NCBI GenBank assembly: GCA_020636325.1
Contig: JACJYC010000007.1
Coordinates: 228,619-292,618 of the forward strand
Origin: Lewinellaceae bacterium
Lineage (GTDB): Bacteria > Bacteroidota > Bacteroidia > Chitinophagales > Saprospiraceae
Direction: 5' to 3'
DNA length: 64,000 nt
The notes below the pieces were generated by a model. It saw only the letters and a list, made by a program, of their open reading frames with translations. It was not told where the DNA came from and did no database searches. Made by a program: the position numbers and the translations under genes. Shown here piece after piece: positions 37,001 through 45,671 of the stretch. Position 1 is the first letter of the stretch; every line of letters starts with the position of its first letter.

Positions 37001-40000
37001 TGCAACCCCGGAGCGGTTACCGCCGACGGACAGCCGGACAGTTTGAGCTATGTGTTTGCCACCCTGTCCTTCAGTCAGGCTATGCCCGCTTATTTTGCAA
37101 CGGGGGCAACGACCGTCCCCATGACCAATACGACGGCGCCGGATATCCGGCCCAAAATCACCTTCAATCAGGGTGCGACAGCGGTCTCCTATGTGATGAA
37201 CGACGTCGCGGGCAATATCGACACCTGTTCCTTTACCGTTACCGTTCAGGATACCATTGCGCCGATTGCGAAATGCAAGCCCCTGGGCGGGCTGCCCATC
37301 AACCCTTCGGGCCTGCAGGTGGAAATTATCGATGTTTCTGATGTCAACAACAACAGTACCGACAACTGTTCGATCGCCAATATGTTCCTGACGCCGAACA
37401 CCTTTACCTGCAGCAACGCGGGTACGCCCGTTTCGCTTACCCTGACGGTCACGGACGGTTCCGGCAACTCCAGCACCTGCAATACGACCCTGGCTTTGAC
37501 CTTGCAAGGGCCAACCCCGGCAGCCAACTCGGGCTTGTGCGGCGGCGATACCCTGTTCCTGTTTGCCAACCCGCCCGCACCGGGGCCTGCTGCCTACACG
37601 TATAAGTGGAGGCGGGCCAGCAACCCGGGAGCGGTTTTCTCTACCCAGCAGAACCCGATCATTCCCAATATCAATCCCAGCTACGAGGATTTCTACATCG
37701 TCGAAATCACCGGCATTTACAACAACTCCTGCACAGCGCAAGGGTCGGTTTTTGTCGAGATCAACGACCTCGCCATTCAACCGGTTCTGTCGACAGCGCC
37801 GGTGGTCTGTACAGATGAGGCCATCGTGCTGAATTTCATGGGGAACATTCCCAACGCCAATAACCTGATGTTCCACTGGTATCAGGGAATGTCGCCGAAC
37901 GGTACCCTGCTGGGCTCGACGGCCGGGCCGGCCATAACCTTGCCCGGGCCGCATCCGGCGGGAGCGGTCAATTACTACCTGACCGTATCCGGCGACGGCT
38001 GCACTTCTCCGCCGTCCCTTCCGGTTTCGGTGAACAGGGTGATGAAACCCGTCGCACAGGTTGCTTTCAAAGATACCACGATATGCGCCGGCGAGACCGT
38101 CACGCTGGGCACCCCGGTTACCGGCCAGGACCTGACCTACGAATGGGTCGGCCCCGACGGGTTCAGTTCCAGCCAGCAATTCCCGGTATTAGGACCGGTA
38201 ACGGCCGCCAAAGCGGGATATTATTACCTGCGGATCAACCGGAGCAACGGTTGTTTCTCTGCGCGGGATTCCGTACTGGTGAACGTTAAACCCAAGCCTT
38301 CAACGCCCTTGTTGTTGAGCAACAGCCCGATTTGTTCGGGATCCACCCTGATGCTGACAACGCCGGCAACAGGACAAAGCGCCTATCACTGGACCAAACA
38401 GGGCGGCAATCCGGTCACAACAGCTACGCCGTCCTATTCGATTACGAACGCTTCGACCGCTAATACCGGTACCTGGCAGTTGTCGGTGATGCAGAACGGT
38501 TGCGAGTCCAACCTTTCCTCGCCGGTTAACGTCACCGTCAACCCGACGCCTGTGGCCGATGCCGCCGCCGTACCCGAATCGGTTTGCATCGGGGGGACCC
38601 TTCAGTTGCTGGGTTCGTCGAATGTGGGCAACGTTTCCTACCGATGGACCGGCCCCGGCATTCAACCCATCAACACCCAGAACCCCGTAATTCCTTCGGC
38701 CGGCCTGGCCAACGACGGCATCTTCATGCTCAAGGTGACCTCTCAGGCCGGTTGCGTTGATACCGCTTCGGTCAATGTCGATGTATTGCCGGGGATTACC
38801 AGCGTCAACATCAGTGATGATGCGCCGGCCTGCCTCGACGGCCTGACCAGCATCCACCTGGCGGCGACCGTGCTCCCGGCGGACAACGGCAGTTATACCT
38901 ATACCTGGCGAAAAGGCAGCGATGTGCTTTCCAACCAGTCGACGCTCACCCTGCCCAATGCAACAGCAGCGGCCAGCGGCAACTATATTCTCGAAGTACG
39001 TACGGCCCAGGGCTGTTCGAGGATTACAACGTATACGCTCAGTTTGAAAAACAGGCCCAATACGCCGGTCGAGCCCTTCCATCCGCAAGGGAAAACTTCC
39101 TTCTGCATCGGTGAGCCGATCGTTCTGCGGACCAATGATTACAGCAGCCAGGGGGCCAATGTGGAATATTATTGGGTAAGAACCCCGGGCGGAAGCCCGG
39201 TGATGACGACGACCAGGGAGTACACCATCCCCAACGCCGGCCTGAGCGATACCGGCGGGTATTCGGTATACGTCGTAGTGGATGGCTGTGCATCCGCCCA
39301 ATCCACCAAGGTCAATATCCAGGTCAACCCCATTCCATCCGTGGCCGCGGTCAGCAACAGCCCGGTTTGCCGGGGTGAACTGATCGAACTGGAAGCAACC
39401 TCATCCCAGGGCGCTACCTTTGCCTGGGGCGGGCCCAATTCATTCAGTTCGGCGCTGCAGACACCCAGCCGGAATTCCAACCTTCAGGTGGCGGAATTCG
39501 GCACCTACCATGTCGTGGCTACCGTAAACGGCTGCAAATCCGATACGGCCTACGTGGAAGTGCAGGTGAAACCCCGGCCGGCCAAGCCGTTGGCCTCTGC
39601 CGCATCCGCACTTTGCATCAGCGATGACAATGCGGTGCTGTTCCTGTCGGTCGATACCATGAGCGCCACCAACAACGCCAAATACACCTGGTACCGGAAC
39701 AATCCGGGCGGTTCGCCGCTTGGAGCCGCTACGCCCGATCTCGTATTCCCGATGACCAATTTTTCAGGCATCAACAACGGGACCTATCCGTTCTACGTCG
39801 TTGCCAGCCTGAACGGCTGTTCGTCCGAGCCTTCGGCTCCTGTGAACGTCACGCTGAATACCATACCGATGAACGCACCGTATGCCGGTATGGATACTTC
39901 CACCTGTTTTGACCAGATCGACCTTTCTGCCGCCGCACCGTCTATCGGCACCGGCATGTGGACCCAGGTCGGCGGCCCCGCAGGGGCATCGATCGCCAAC

Positions 40001-41197
40001 CCGGATATGGGCGGTACGCCGGTCCAGGGGCTGACCATGATCGACAGTACCTACACTTTCCGGTGGACCCTTTCCAACGGAGCCTGCGCCAATTATGCCT
40101 TCGATGAGGTAAACGTGCTGGTCACCAGAGGTGAACAAGCCCTTGCCGGTGATGATATCCTGGCTTGCGCAGGTGAGGTGATCAACCTGGGCGCCACCCC
40201 TGCAATGGGGCCGACCGCCAACGGTTCCTGGTCGCAACCGCCTGCCCAGGTGGTCCTCGGCGTAGTGATCAACAAACCGGGCGACCCCAGCAGCTTGCTG
40301 GAGGGGCTCAAACCCGGCAACCTGTATACCTTTACCTGGACCATTGCCAGCGAATGCGGGACAACCTCGGATTATGTCTTCGTCACCATCTCGGATCCGA
40401 ACCCGAATGCGGGCAGCGATATCATCGCCTGCACCGACGCCCCGACGGCAACCCTGAATGCTGCGGAACCGACATTGGGCAGCGTCGGCAGGTGGCAGGC
40501 CCTCACGCAGGGCGTAACGATAGCCGACCCCGCCAAACGCAATACCATGGTCGGGAACCTGCAACCCGGGAACAACCTCTTTGTCTGGAGCGTCGACGAC
40601 GGGATCTGCGGTGACGGTTCGAGGGATACGGTCGTAGTGGTTTACAAACATCCGCCGATGCTCCAAACGGACGTCTTCAATGTGGAATTCCAGCAAGCGG
40701 CCCAGGTCAACCTGCTGGCCAATGACCAGGTCCCGCCCGGCTCGACGGTCCGGATTGTCAGCGGCCCCCAGAAAGGCGAAATTTCAGGCGGCGCCAACGG
40801 CCAGTTCACCTATACGCCCGGGTTTAACGTAGTCGGCACCGACCAGGTGGTTTATGAAGTGGCCAGCGAAGGATGTACCACGGCGCTGGCCACCGCGACA
40901 TTCCAGATCGGCGCCGACGCCAAACTGGACGTACCCAATATCATTACGCCCAACGGCGACGGGGTGAATGACCTGTTCGTCATTCCGGCCCTGCTCGATC
41001 CGGCCGCCTATCCGAAGAATCAGGTCCTGATCTTCAACCGGTGGGGGGATGAGGTGTTCCGGTCCAACGGCGCATACAAGAACAACTGGGACGGCACCTT
41101 CAACGGTGAAGATCTCCCGGCGGATACCTACTTCTATATCATCGAACCCGGAAACGGAGAACCCGCTCAAACGGGATTCGTAGTCATCCAACGATAA
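34022..41197 (+). CDS. Giant surface protein: HYR/Ig-like repeats and T9SS type-B C-terminal domain
   Basis: The 2391-residue protein starts with a signal peptide (about 1-31). Residues about 45-1170 hold repeated HYR-like modules, with units such as VPADITVDCDE, TRTWTATDMCGN and CPADVTLYVAADSC and many paired Cys. Residues about 1170-2000 are PKD/Ig-like modules with repeats of the type SPVCRGELIELEA ... YHVVATVNGC. Further Ig-like modules cover 2000-2300. The last 90 residues (NIITPNGDGVNDLF, FNRWGDEVF, NNWDGTFNGEDLPADTYFYII) are the gliding-motility-type CTD (T9SS type B). It is probably a secreted adhesin like SprB. The SprF-like gene follows. Confidence 0.9.
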   Translation: MRKQVRFSRAKAFVAIILPVAMTLYHGAFGSNIYYDGARNPGRQADPPVFTDPTPMDVTVSCLADVPPPVNLTATDDNDPSFPKQISPVDSPDPASLNPCAGGMITRTWTATDADGMSASVSQTITVLADAAPPVIDLEPVADTVSCELSQLGAPSNPLRYDIWINSVRLGVASYALSSDCSGIDDITDNAPDFFTRTCETLNVTFTVTDNCGFATDWVATYTTIDTVPPVLEGVPADTTLTCGEMIPDTAVVTVMDNCSPNVAVDFSEVSNQLMDGSCQQYEYTITRTWTATDMCGNTTTGVQQIHLVDDNAPDFIVPMDITIGCNEDPEDLNITGNISGLTDNCVPVDSIQVFYTDNETPGNCPFEKTISRIWSARDKCSNVTGKIQIITVVDDMAPTFTVPADITVDCDEANDLNITGRPLNVADTCDPNPDTTFVDLIMPGGNPNEQIVKRTWRLTDACGNFTELDQVITITDQTAPVFVVAPQNLTLPCDTQADINQSFTDWVNARGGAQAMDNCSDTLDLVWQAFNAGTADPPTLQMNACPAPNGELLSQSVAFIVMDESGNADTTTARFTVVDNIAPSIRLCSPDFTAPTDPGECTATVELKPPVIEENCAFSTTPIMLSGTAPITSQAAPGAEGTTPVDPIQIDLAVGHPLPVNAAGDAMLTLTLTNADAEEPTEFFNLYDENGMLLGTSNHTPTQCGQSMTSFTIPAVSINQLALDGIISFTLEPNIPAGQDGKFAINAICNPAGSVTIDLAFEAKNLNGVVYQYRVDAGVRTTVDPIGPVSVQMDQGTHTVTYFAMDCGGNIDSCSYQVTVTDQEPPVINCPADVTLYVAADSCTATYTLPIPAGMTDNCAAFNTESVIATEDTTEAWLTFAYDPNLTSYIAQPKVISFSGLAANAYDPVTLTLDLLGDFTGNQGQAMVYGDDNSLVGTTPPGAADCGTPGQVTLNIPAATFNAWAADGVVNFRFEPMAVPVPPGVPGDGINPCNPGAVTADGQPDSLSYVFATLSFSQAMPAYFATGATTVPMTNTTAPDIRPKITFNQGATAVSYVMNDVAGNIDTCSFTVTVQDTIAPIAKCKPLGGLPINPSGLQVEIIDVSDVNNNSTDNCSIANMFLTPNTFTCSNAGTPVSLTLTVTDGSGNSSTCNTTLALTLQGPTPAANSGLCGGDTLFLFANPPAPGPAAYTYKWRRASNPGAVFSTQQNPIIPNINPSYEDFYIVEITGIYNNSCTAQGSVFVEINDLAIQPVLSTAPVVCTDEAIVLNFMGNIPNANNLMFHWYQGMSPNGTLLGSTAGPAITLPGPHPAGAVNYYLTVSGDGCTSPPSLPVSVNRVMKPVAQVAFKDTTICAGETVTLGTPVTGQDLTYEWVGPDGFSSSQQFPVLGPVTAAKAGYYYLRINRSNGCFSARDSVLVNVKPKPSTPLLLSNSPICSGSTLMLTTPATGQSAYHWTKQGGNPVTTATPSYSITNASTANTGTWQLSVMQNGCESNLSSPVNVTVNPTPVADAAAVPESVCIGGTLQLLGSSNVGNVSYRWTGPGIQPINTQNPVIPSAGLANDGIFMLKVTSQAGCVDTASVNVDVLPGITSVNISDDAPACLDGLTSIHLAATVLPADNGSYTYTWRKGSDVLSNQSTLTLPNATAAASGNYILEVRTAQGCSRITTYTLSLKNRPNTPVEPFHPQGKTSFCIGEPIVLRTNDYSSQGANVEYYWVRTPGGSPVMTTTREYTIPNAGLSDTGGYSVYVVVDGCASAQSTKVNIQVNPIPSVAAVSNSPVCRGELIELEATSSQGATFAWGGPNSFSSALQTPSRNSNLQVAEFGTYHVVATVNGCKSDTAYVEVQVKPRPAKPLASAASALCISDDNAVLFLSVDTMSATNNAKYTWYRNNPGGSPLGAATPDLVFPMTNFSGINNGTYPFYVVASLNGCSSEPSAPVNVTLNTIPMNAPYAGMDTSTCFDQIDLSAAAPSIGTGMWTQVGGPAGASIANPDMGGTPVQGLTMIDSTYTFRWTLSNGACANYAFDEVNVLVTRGEQALAGDDILACAGEVINLGATPAMGPTANGSWSQPPAQVVLGVVINKPGDPSSLLEGLKPGNLYTFTWTIASECGTTSDYVFVTISDPNPNAGSDIIACTDAPTATLNAAEPTLGSVGRWQALTQGVTIADPAKRNTMVGNLQPGNNLFVWSVDDGICGDGSRDTVVVVYKHPPMLQTDVFNVEFQQAAQVNLLANDQVPPGSTVRIVSGPQKGEISGGANGQFTYTPGFNVVGTDQVVYEVASEGCTTALATATFQIGADAKLDVPNIITPNGDGVNDLFVIPALLDPAAYPKNQVLIFNRWGDEVFRSNGAYKNNWDGTFNGEDLPADTYFYIIEPGNGEPAQTGFVVIQR

Positions 41198-41202
41198 AAA
41201 CC

Positions 41203-41233
41203 GGACGCCTGGCAGGCCGGGCGTCCTTTTTTT
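41203..41233 (+). terminator. Intrinsic terminator after the giant surface-protein gene
   Basis: A 10-bp stem (41203-41212 with 41217-41226, one T-G pair, loop CAGG) is followed by seven T residues (41227-41233). It starts 5 bp after the stop. It may reduce rather than abolish read-through to the PorP/SprF gene. Confidence 0.85.
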
Positions 41234-41257
41234 CAAAACCCGAAAACAGCGATTAAC

Positions 41258-42208
41258 ATGCAAAAGATCTATATACTCTTCGTTTTCTGTTTACTCGCAG
41301 CGGGCCTTCATGCCCAGCAGGAAGAGCAGTACACCCAGTTTATGTACAACAAGCTGATGCTCAATCCGGGGTACGCCGGCAGCCAGGACGGCGCCGTCAT
41401 TTCCCTGCTGACGCGCCTGCAATGGGTCAAGATCGACGGCGCCCCGCAAAGCCAGTTGATTTCGTTCAACATGCCTTTATTCAACCGCAAAGTGGGGATC
41501 GGCGGCAGCGTTTCCCGGCAGACCATCGGTTTTTTCGAACGCTATACGGCCGAAGCGGTCTACGCCTACCGGATCCGGACCGGCCGCGGCGCATTGGCCA
41601 TCGGGCTGGAAGGGTCGGTACGCTTCCTGCGGGCCAATTTCAACGAAGCCAAAGCGACCCAACCGGTGACCATCGACGGCGCTATTCCCTCGGACTTCCA
41701 GAGCAAATACGTGCCCAACTTCGGGGTCGGCCTGTATTACAGCGACAACCTGTTCTATATCGGCATTTCCGCGCCGCGCCTGCTGACCAACAACATCGAC
41801 CTGTCCGACGACCAAAGCATCATTTCCAGGGAGGTGCAACACGTTTATGCCATGGGCGGCATTATTTTCAATGCCGGCGAAAAGGCAAAATTCCAACCGC
41901 AGGTCCTGCTTAAATATGTCAAAGGCGCCCCGTTCGACGCGGATGCCAACCTGAATTTTATCTGGAATGACCAGTTTACCGTCGGCGCAAGTTATCGCCT
42001 GGGCGGATCGAAACGAAGCGGGATCGGCGAATCTCTTTCCGGCCTGGCGGGTTTCCAGATCACGGAAAGCCTGTTTTTCGGCCTGGCTTACGACGCCACC
42101 TTGTCGGAGTTGCGGAAATACAACAGCGGTACCTTTGAGGGCGTTCTCCGCATCAATGTCGGCGGGCGTTCGCAGGAGGGTGAGGTGATCTCTCCCCGCT
42201 TCTTTTAA
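41258..42208 (+). CDS. PorP/SprF family T9SS membrane protein
   Basis: The 316-residue outer-membrane protein has a signal peptide (MQKIYILFVFCLLAAGLHA) and the PorP/SprF start QEEQYTQFMYNKLMLNPGYAGSQD, followed by many beta strands (GVGLYYSDNLFYIGISAPRLL). SprF is needed for secretion of the type-B cargo SprB in Flavobacterium. Here it lies directly after a type-B cargo gene, so it is probably the dedicated partner. A terminator separates the two genes. Confidence 0.92.
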   Translation: MQKIYILFVFCLLAAGLHAQQEEQYTQFMYNKLMLNPGYAGSQDGAVISLLTRLQWVKIDGAPQSQLISFNMPLFNRKVGIGGSVSRQTIGFFERYTAEAVYAYRIRTGRGALAIGLEGSVRFLRANFNEAKATQPVTIDGAIPSDFQSKYVPNFGVGLYYSDNLFYIGISAPRLLTNNIDLSDDQSIISREVQHVYAMGGIIFNAGEKAKFQPQVLLKYVKGAPFDADANLNFIWNDQFTVGASYRLGGSKRSGIGESLSGLAGFQITESLFFGLAYDATLSELRKYNSGTFEGVLRINVGGRSQEGEVISPRFF

Positions 42209-42231
42209 GGCACCCCATTAAAACTCGGATT

Positions 42232-44256
42232 ATGACGGACAAGACCCTTCTCATCTCATCTGCGCTATTGTGCCTGGGGCTGAGCCTGAGCGCCCAAAAG
42301 CGGAACTTTGATATGTTGTACCAGCGCGAGGACGGCCGGCGGGATATCACCCTGCGCAACGCGAGCGGTATCAATACGCCGGCAAGGGAATTCTCGCCGG
42401 CCCTTTACGAGGATGTATTGGTTTTTGTCAGTCAGCATAAGAGCGGCCCGGTCGATCCCAAGTCAGGGGAGACCTATCTCGAACTGTTCTATTCAGAGCT
42501 CGACCCGAACGGCATGCCGCAAAAACGCGATAATTACAGCCTGCAGATCAATACCGAATTGAATGAAGGCCCCGTCACGTTCAGCAGAAACGGCGACCGG
42601 ATCTACTTCACCCGGAACAACATCATGAACGGGGTGGCCAAAAAGAACGCCCACGGCCAGACCGGGTTGAAGATCTTTGAAGCCCGCCGCGGCATTTACG
42701 ACTGGGAGAACGTAAGGGAGCTCCCCTTCAACAGCGATGACTATTCCTGCCTGCATCCGGCGCTTTCCGCCGACGGCAAAAAACTGTTTTTTGCGTCCAA
42801 CAAACCCGGCGGATACGGCGGCATGGATTTGTATTTCGTTGAAAAAACGGGAGAAACCTGGTCAAAACCCATCAACCTGGGATCGGAGATCAATACGGAT
42901 AAAAACGAGGTCTTTCCCTACCTCCACGAAAGCGGACTGCTGTTTTTCGCTTCCGATCGCGCCGACGGCTTCGGGGGGCTGGATCTGTACCTCATCGACA
43001 TTTCGGGCAGGAAATGGGGAAAAGCCCTCAACCTGGGCGAGCCTTTCAACAGCGTGAACGACGACTTTGGGCTGGTGCTGACCGAAGACGGAAAACAAGG
43101 GTACTTTTCCTCCAACCGCGAAGGCGGCGCAGGCAAGGACGATATCTATTTCTTTGAAGCCCGCGACGGGATCAAAGGCATGGATCTGCCGGAATTGTAT
43201 CCGGCCATGGTCACCGTTTACGATGCCCAGGCCAGCAAGCGGGTGCCGGGTGCGGATATCCGGGTTTTTGAAAGGGCTTCCGACGGCCTTATCGACAATG
43301 AAACGCTTTACGATGTCGAACTCTCGCCGGATGCCACCGATCAAACCGAGCTCAATTTCAAGCTGGTCCGCAAAAAAGTCGACGACCTCGGCGACCCAAA
43401 GGCGGTTACCAACCGCAACGGTGAGGCGATCATTCAGGTGGAAGCCGGCAAATCCTACCTGGTGCTGGTTTCCAAACCCGAATACAACACAAAGGAAGTG
43501 ATCTATCAGGTCGACCCGGAAGGCCCGCCCCGTCCGCTGGAAATCCTGCTGGATCCTACCAATTGCATGGCCCTCAACGGAAAAATATTGTCCTCGAACA
43601 ACAATTTGCCCGTTCCCAACGCGCTGATCCGGATCACCAACCAATGCACCGGCGCCGAGGAGGTGATCCGGACCAACCTGAACGGCAATTTCGTAGCTTG
43701 CCTGGAACTGGGGTGCGACTTCACGGTGCATGCGGAAAAGAACGGCTACAACAAACAGGAAACCCAGATCTCAACGGTCAAGATCCGCGGGAGCCGCTCC
43801 CAGGATGTGGAACTGAAGCTTTCTCCGCTGTCCGAAATGGCCCAGCGCGAGCCCATCACGGAAGGGACGGTCATCGTCCTTCAGAACATTTACTACGACT
43901 TCAACAAATCGGCGATCCGGAAGGGGGAGGCCCGCGACCTCGAAGCGCTTGCCCGCCTGATGAACCAGTACCCGAGCATGGAGATCGAGCTGATCGCCCA
44001 TACCGATACCCGGGGAACCGAGGAATACAATCTTCAGCTTTCGCTCAAGCGGGCGGAATCCGCCAAGCAGTTTATCGTCCAGCGGGGGGTCGATCCGAAC
44101 CGTATCAAGGCGGTCGGTTACGGCGAAGCTTTTCCCCGCAACAAGTGCCTGAATGACGTCCCGTGTACCGAAGAGGAGCACGAATTCAACCGGCGGACGG
44201 AGGTCAAAATCCTGAAAATAGACGAATCGGCGGCCTTGTATTTCAAGCGGGATTGA
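42232..44256 (+). CDS. OmpA-family protein with PD40 repeats and a carboxypeptidase-regulatory-like domain
   Basis: The 674-residue exported protein (signal peptide to about residue 21) has PD40/TolB-type propeller repeats (for example LHPALSADGKKLFFASNKPGGYGGMDLY, 168-195; LLFFASDRADGFGGLDLYLID), a middle carboxypeptidase-regulatory-like domain (about 440-520) and a C-terminal OmpA domain (about 550-665: NIYYDFNKSAIRKGEARDL; HTDTRGTEEYN). The OmpA domain should bind peptidoglycan. The gene is 23 bp after PorP/SprF, as in many Bacteroidota loci. It probably anchors the secretion or surface complex to the wall (PorE-like). Confidence 0.9.
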   Translation: MTDKTLLISSALLCLGLSLSAQKRNFDMLYQREDGRRDITLRNASGINTPAREFSPALYEDVLVFVSQHKSGPVDPKSGETYLELFYSELDPNGMPQKRDNYSLQINTELNEGPVTFSRNGDRIYFTRNNIMNGVAKKNAHGQTGLKIFEARRGIYDWENVRELPFNSDDYSCLHPALSADGKKLFFASNKPGGYGGMDLYFVEKTGETWSKPINLGSEINTDKNEVFPYLHESGLLFFASDRADGFGGLDLYLIDISGRKWGKALNLGEPFNSVNDDFGLVLTEDGKQGYFSSNREGGAGKDDIYFFEARDGIKGMDLPELYPAMVTVYDAQASKRVPGADIRVFERASDGLIDNETLYDVELSPDATDQTELNFKLVRKKVDDLGDPKAVTNRNGEAIIQVEAGKSYLVLVSKPEYNTKEVIYQVDPEGPPRPLEILLDPTNCMALNGKILSSNNNLPVPNALIRITNQCTGAEEVIRTNLNGNFVACLELGCDFTVHAEKNGYNKQETQISTVKIRGSRSQDVELKLSPLSEMAQREPITEGTVIVLQNIYYDFNKSAIRKGEARDLEALARLMNQYPSMEIELIAHTDTRGTEEYNLQLSLKRAESAKQFIVQRGVDPNRIKAVGYGEAFPRNKCLNDVPCTEEEHEFNRRTEVKILKIDESAALYFKRD

Positions 44257-44338
44257 CCCCGGAGCGTTTGGCCAATTGGCAAAAGATGGATATATTGAGG
44301 CCGATAACCTTTTTTTTTCATTTGTAATCCTAACCAAG

Positions 44339-44539
44339 ATGGCAGTATTGAAAGTTATTGAAATCCTCGCCGATTCTTCCCAGAGCTGGGAGGATGCCAC
44401 CCGAAAGGCCGTTGCCCGCGCCGCAGACAGTGTGAAGAATATCCGGTCGGCTCATGTTCAGAGCCAAAGCGTAACCGTGAAAGACGGGAAAGTGGAATCG
44501 TTCCGCGTGAATGTCAAAATCTCATTTGAAGTCGAATAA
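44339..44539 (+). CDS. Dodecin family flavin-binding protein
   Basis: The 66-residue protein is a complete dodecin: VLKVIEILADSSQSWEDATRKAVARAADSVKNI, then VKDGKVESFRVNVKISFEVE. Dodecins form hollow 12-mers storing flavins (or CoA) in the cytoplasm. The ATG at 44339 is preferred because the family starts right before this beta strand. A longer frame from 44276 adds a low-complexity leader containing a T-run. Confidence 0.92.
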   Translation: MAVLKVIEILADSSQSWEDATRKAVARAADSVKNIRSAHVQSQSVTVKDGKVESFRVNVKISFEVE

Positions 44540-44547
44540 CAATCTCC

Positions 44548-45579
44548 TTGGGACATTCCGGAATCAGCCTTGCCGACGGCCTCAATTTTTTGAGGAAAAT
44601 GACCCTGCGAAGGCTGTGGAATGCGACCCGGGTTTTGAGTTCTTATTACCTGACCCGTTGGACGGGTAAGGCCATCCAGTGGGGCAAACCCATGACCCTG
44701 AGTTTCGAGCCGACAACGGCCTGCAACCTGCGGTGTCCGGAATGTCCCAGCGGTCTGCGGGCTTTTACCCGCCCAACCGGTAACCTCAAATCCGATTTTT
44801 TTCGCCGGACGGTTGACCAGCTCCACAGCCACCTCATCTGGCTGATCTTCTACTTTCAGGGCGAACCCTACATCAATCCCGAATTTCTGGAAATGGTTCG
44901 CTACGCCCGTCAGAAGAACCTGTATACCATTACCTCGACCAACGGGCATTTCCTCGATGACCGGAACGCCCGCCGAACGGTCGAGTCCGGCCTGGATCGC
45001 ATCATCATTTCCGTCGACGGGACCACTCAGGAAGTTTACGAACAATACCGGGTAGGCGGAGATCTGGAAAAAGTGCTGCAAGGCATCCGGAACCTGGTGA
45101 AGTGGAAACGGGACCTCAAATCGGGGACGCCGCACATCATGGTCCAGTTCCTGGTGGTTCGTCCGAATGAACACCAGATCCCGGAGCTGTTCGAAATGGC
45201 CCGCGAACTGGGTGCAGACGAAGTGCGCCTGAAAACAGCTCAATTATACGATTACCGGCATGGGCACGACCTCATGCCGACCGACGAGCGCTATGCCCGC
45301 TACCGGAAACAGGACGACGGCACCTACGAGGTCAAGCATGTCCTCAACAATCATTGCTGGAAATTATGGCACGCCTGCGTGGTGACGTGGGACGGAAAGG
45401 TTGCCCCCTGCTGCTTTGACAAGGATGTCAAGCACCGCATGGGCGACCTGCGCGAACAACCCTTTGATGAGGTCTGGACCGGCGCCGCCTATCGGGATTT
45501 CAGAAACCGGTTGATGAAAGGAAGAGACCAGATTGATATCTGTGTCAATTGCTCGGAGGGGTGCAGGGTTTGGTTTTAG
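44548..45579 (+). CDS. Radical SAM/SPASM domain protein
   Basis: The 343-residue protein binds an iron-sulfur cluster through C59-NLR-C63-PE-C66 and so cleaves S-adenosylmethionine. The C-terminal SPASM-like region has additional Cys residues (CWKLWHACV, APCCFDKD, CVNCSEGC). Such proteins modify peptides or proteins, but the target is unknown. The start is uncertain: TTG at 44548 keeps the segment LNFLRKMTLRRLWNA common in close relatives, while ATG at 44599 would lose most of it. It lies 8 bp after dodecin, so co-transcription is plausible, and converges on rpoD. Confidence 0.85.
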   Translation: MGHSGISLADGLNFLRKMTLRRLWNATRVLSSYYLTRWTGKAIQWGKPMTLSFEPTTACNLRCPECPSGLRAFTRPTGNLKSDFFRRTVDQLHSHLIWLIFYFQGEPYINPEFLEMVRYARQKNLYTITSTNGHFLDDRNARRTVESGLDRIIISVDGTTQEVYEQYRVGGDLEKVLQGIRNLVKWKRDLKSGTPHIMVQFLVVRPNEHQIPELFEMARELGADEVRLKTAQLYDYRHGHDLMPTDERYARYRKQDDGTYEVKHVLNNHCWKLWHACVVTWDGKVAPCCFDKDVKHRMGDLREQPFDEVWTGAAYRDFRNRLMKGRDQIDICVNCSEGCRVWF

Positions 45580-45582
45580 GAG

Positions 45583-45661
45583 TTGTAAGTCGTAAGTTGT
45601 AAGTTGTAAGTTGTAAGTCGTAAGTCGTAAGTGTGTTGTGGGTGGACTTACGACTTACGAC
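45583..45661. repeat. Inverted heptad arrays between radical SAM gene and rpoD
   Basis: GTAAGTC/GTAAGTT heptads follow the radical SAM stop, and ACTTACG heptads follow the rpoD stop in the other direction. The arms 45617-45632 and 45646-45661 are a perfect 16-bp inverted repeat around a 13-nt loop. Together they fill most of the convergent spacer. Confidence 0.92.
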
Positions 45662-45671
45662 TAATGACTAA

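Noticed and set aside
36152..38179. Antisense open frame of 675 codons inside the giant surface-protein gene
   Set aside because: The opposite strand encodes recognisable repeats through this region; the antisense product has no family features.
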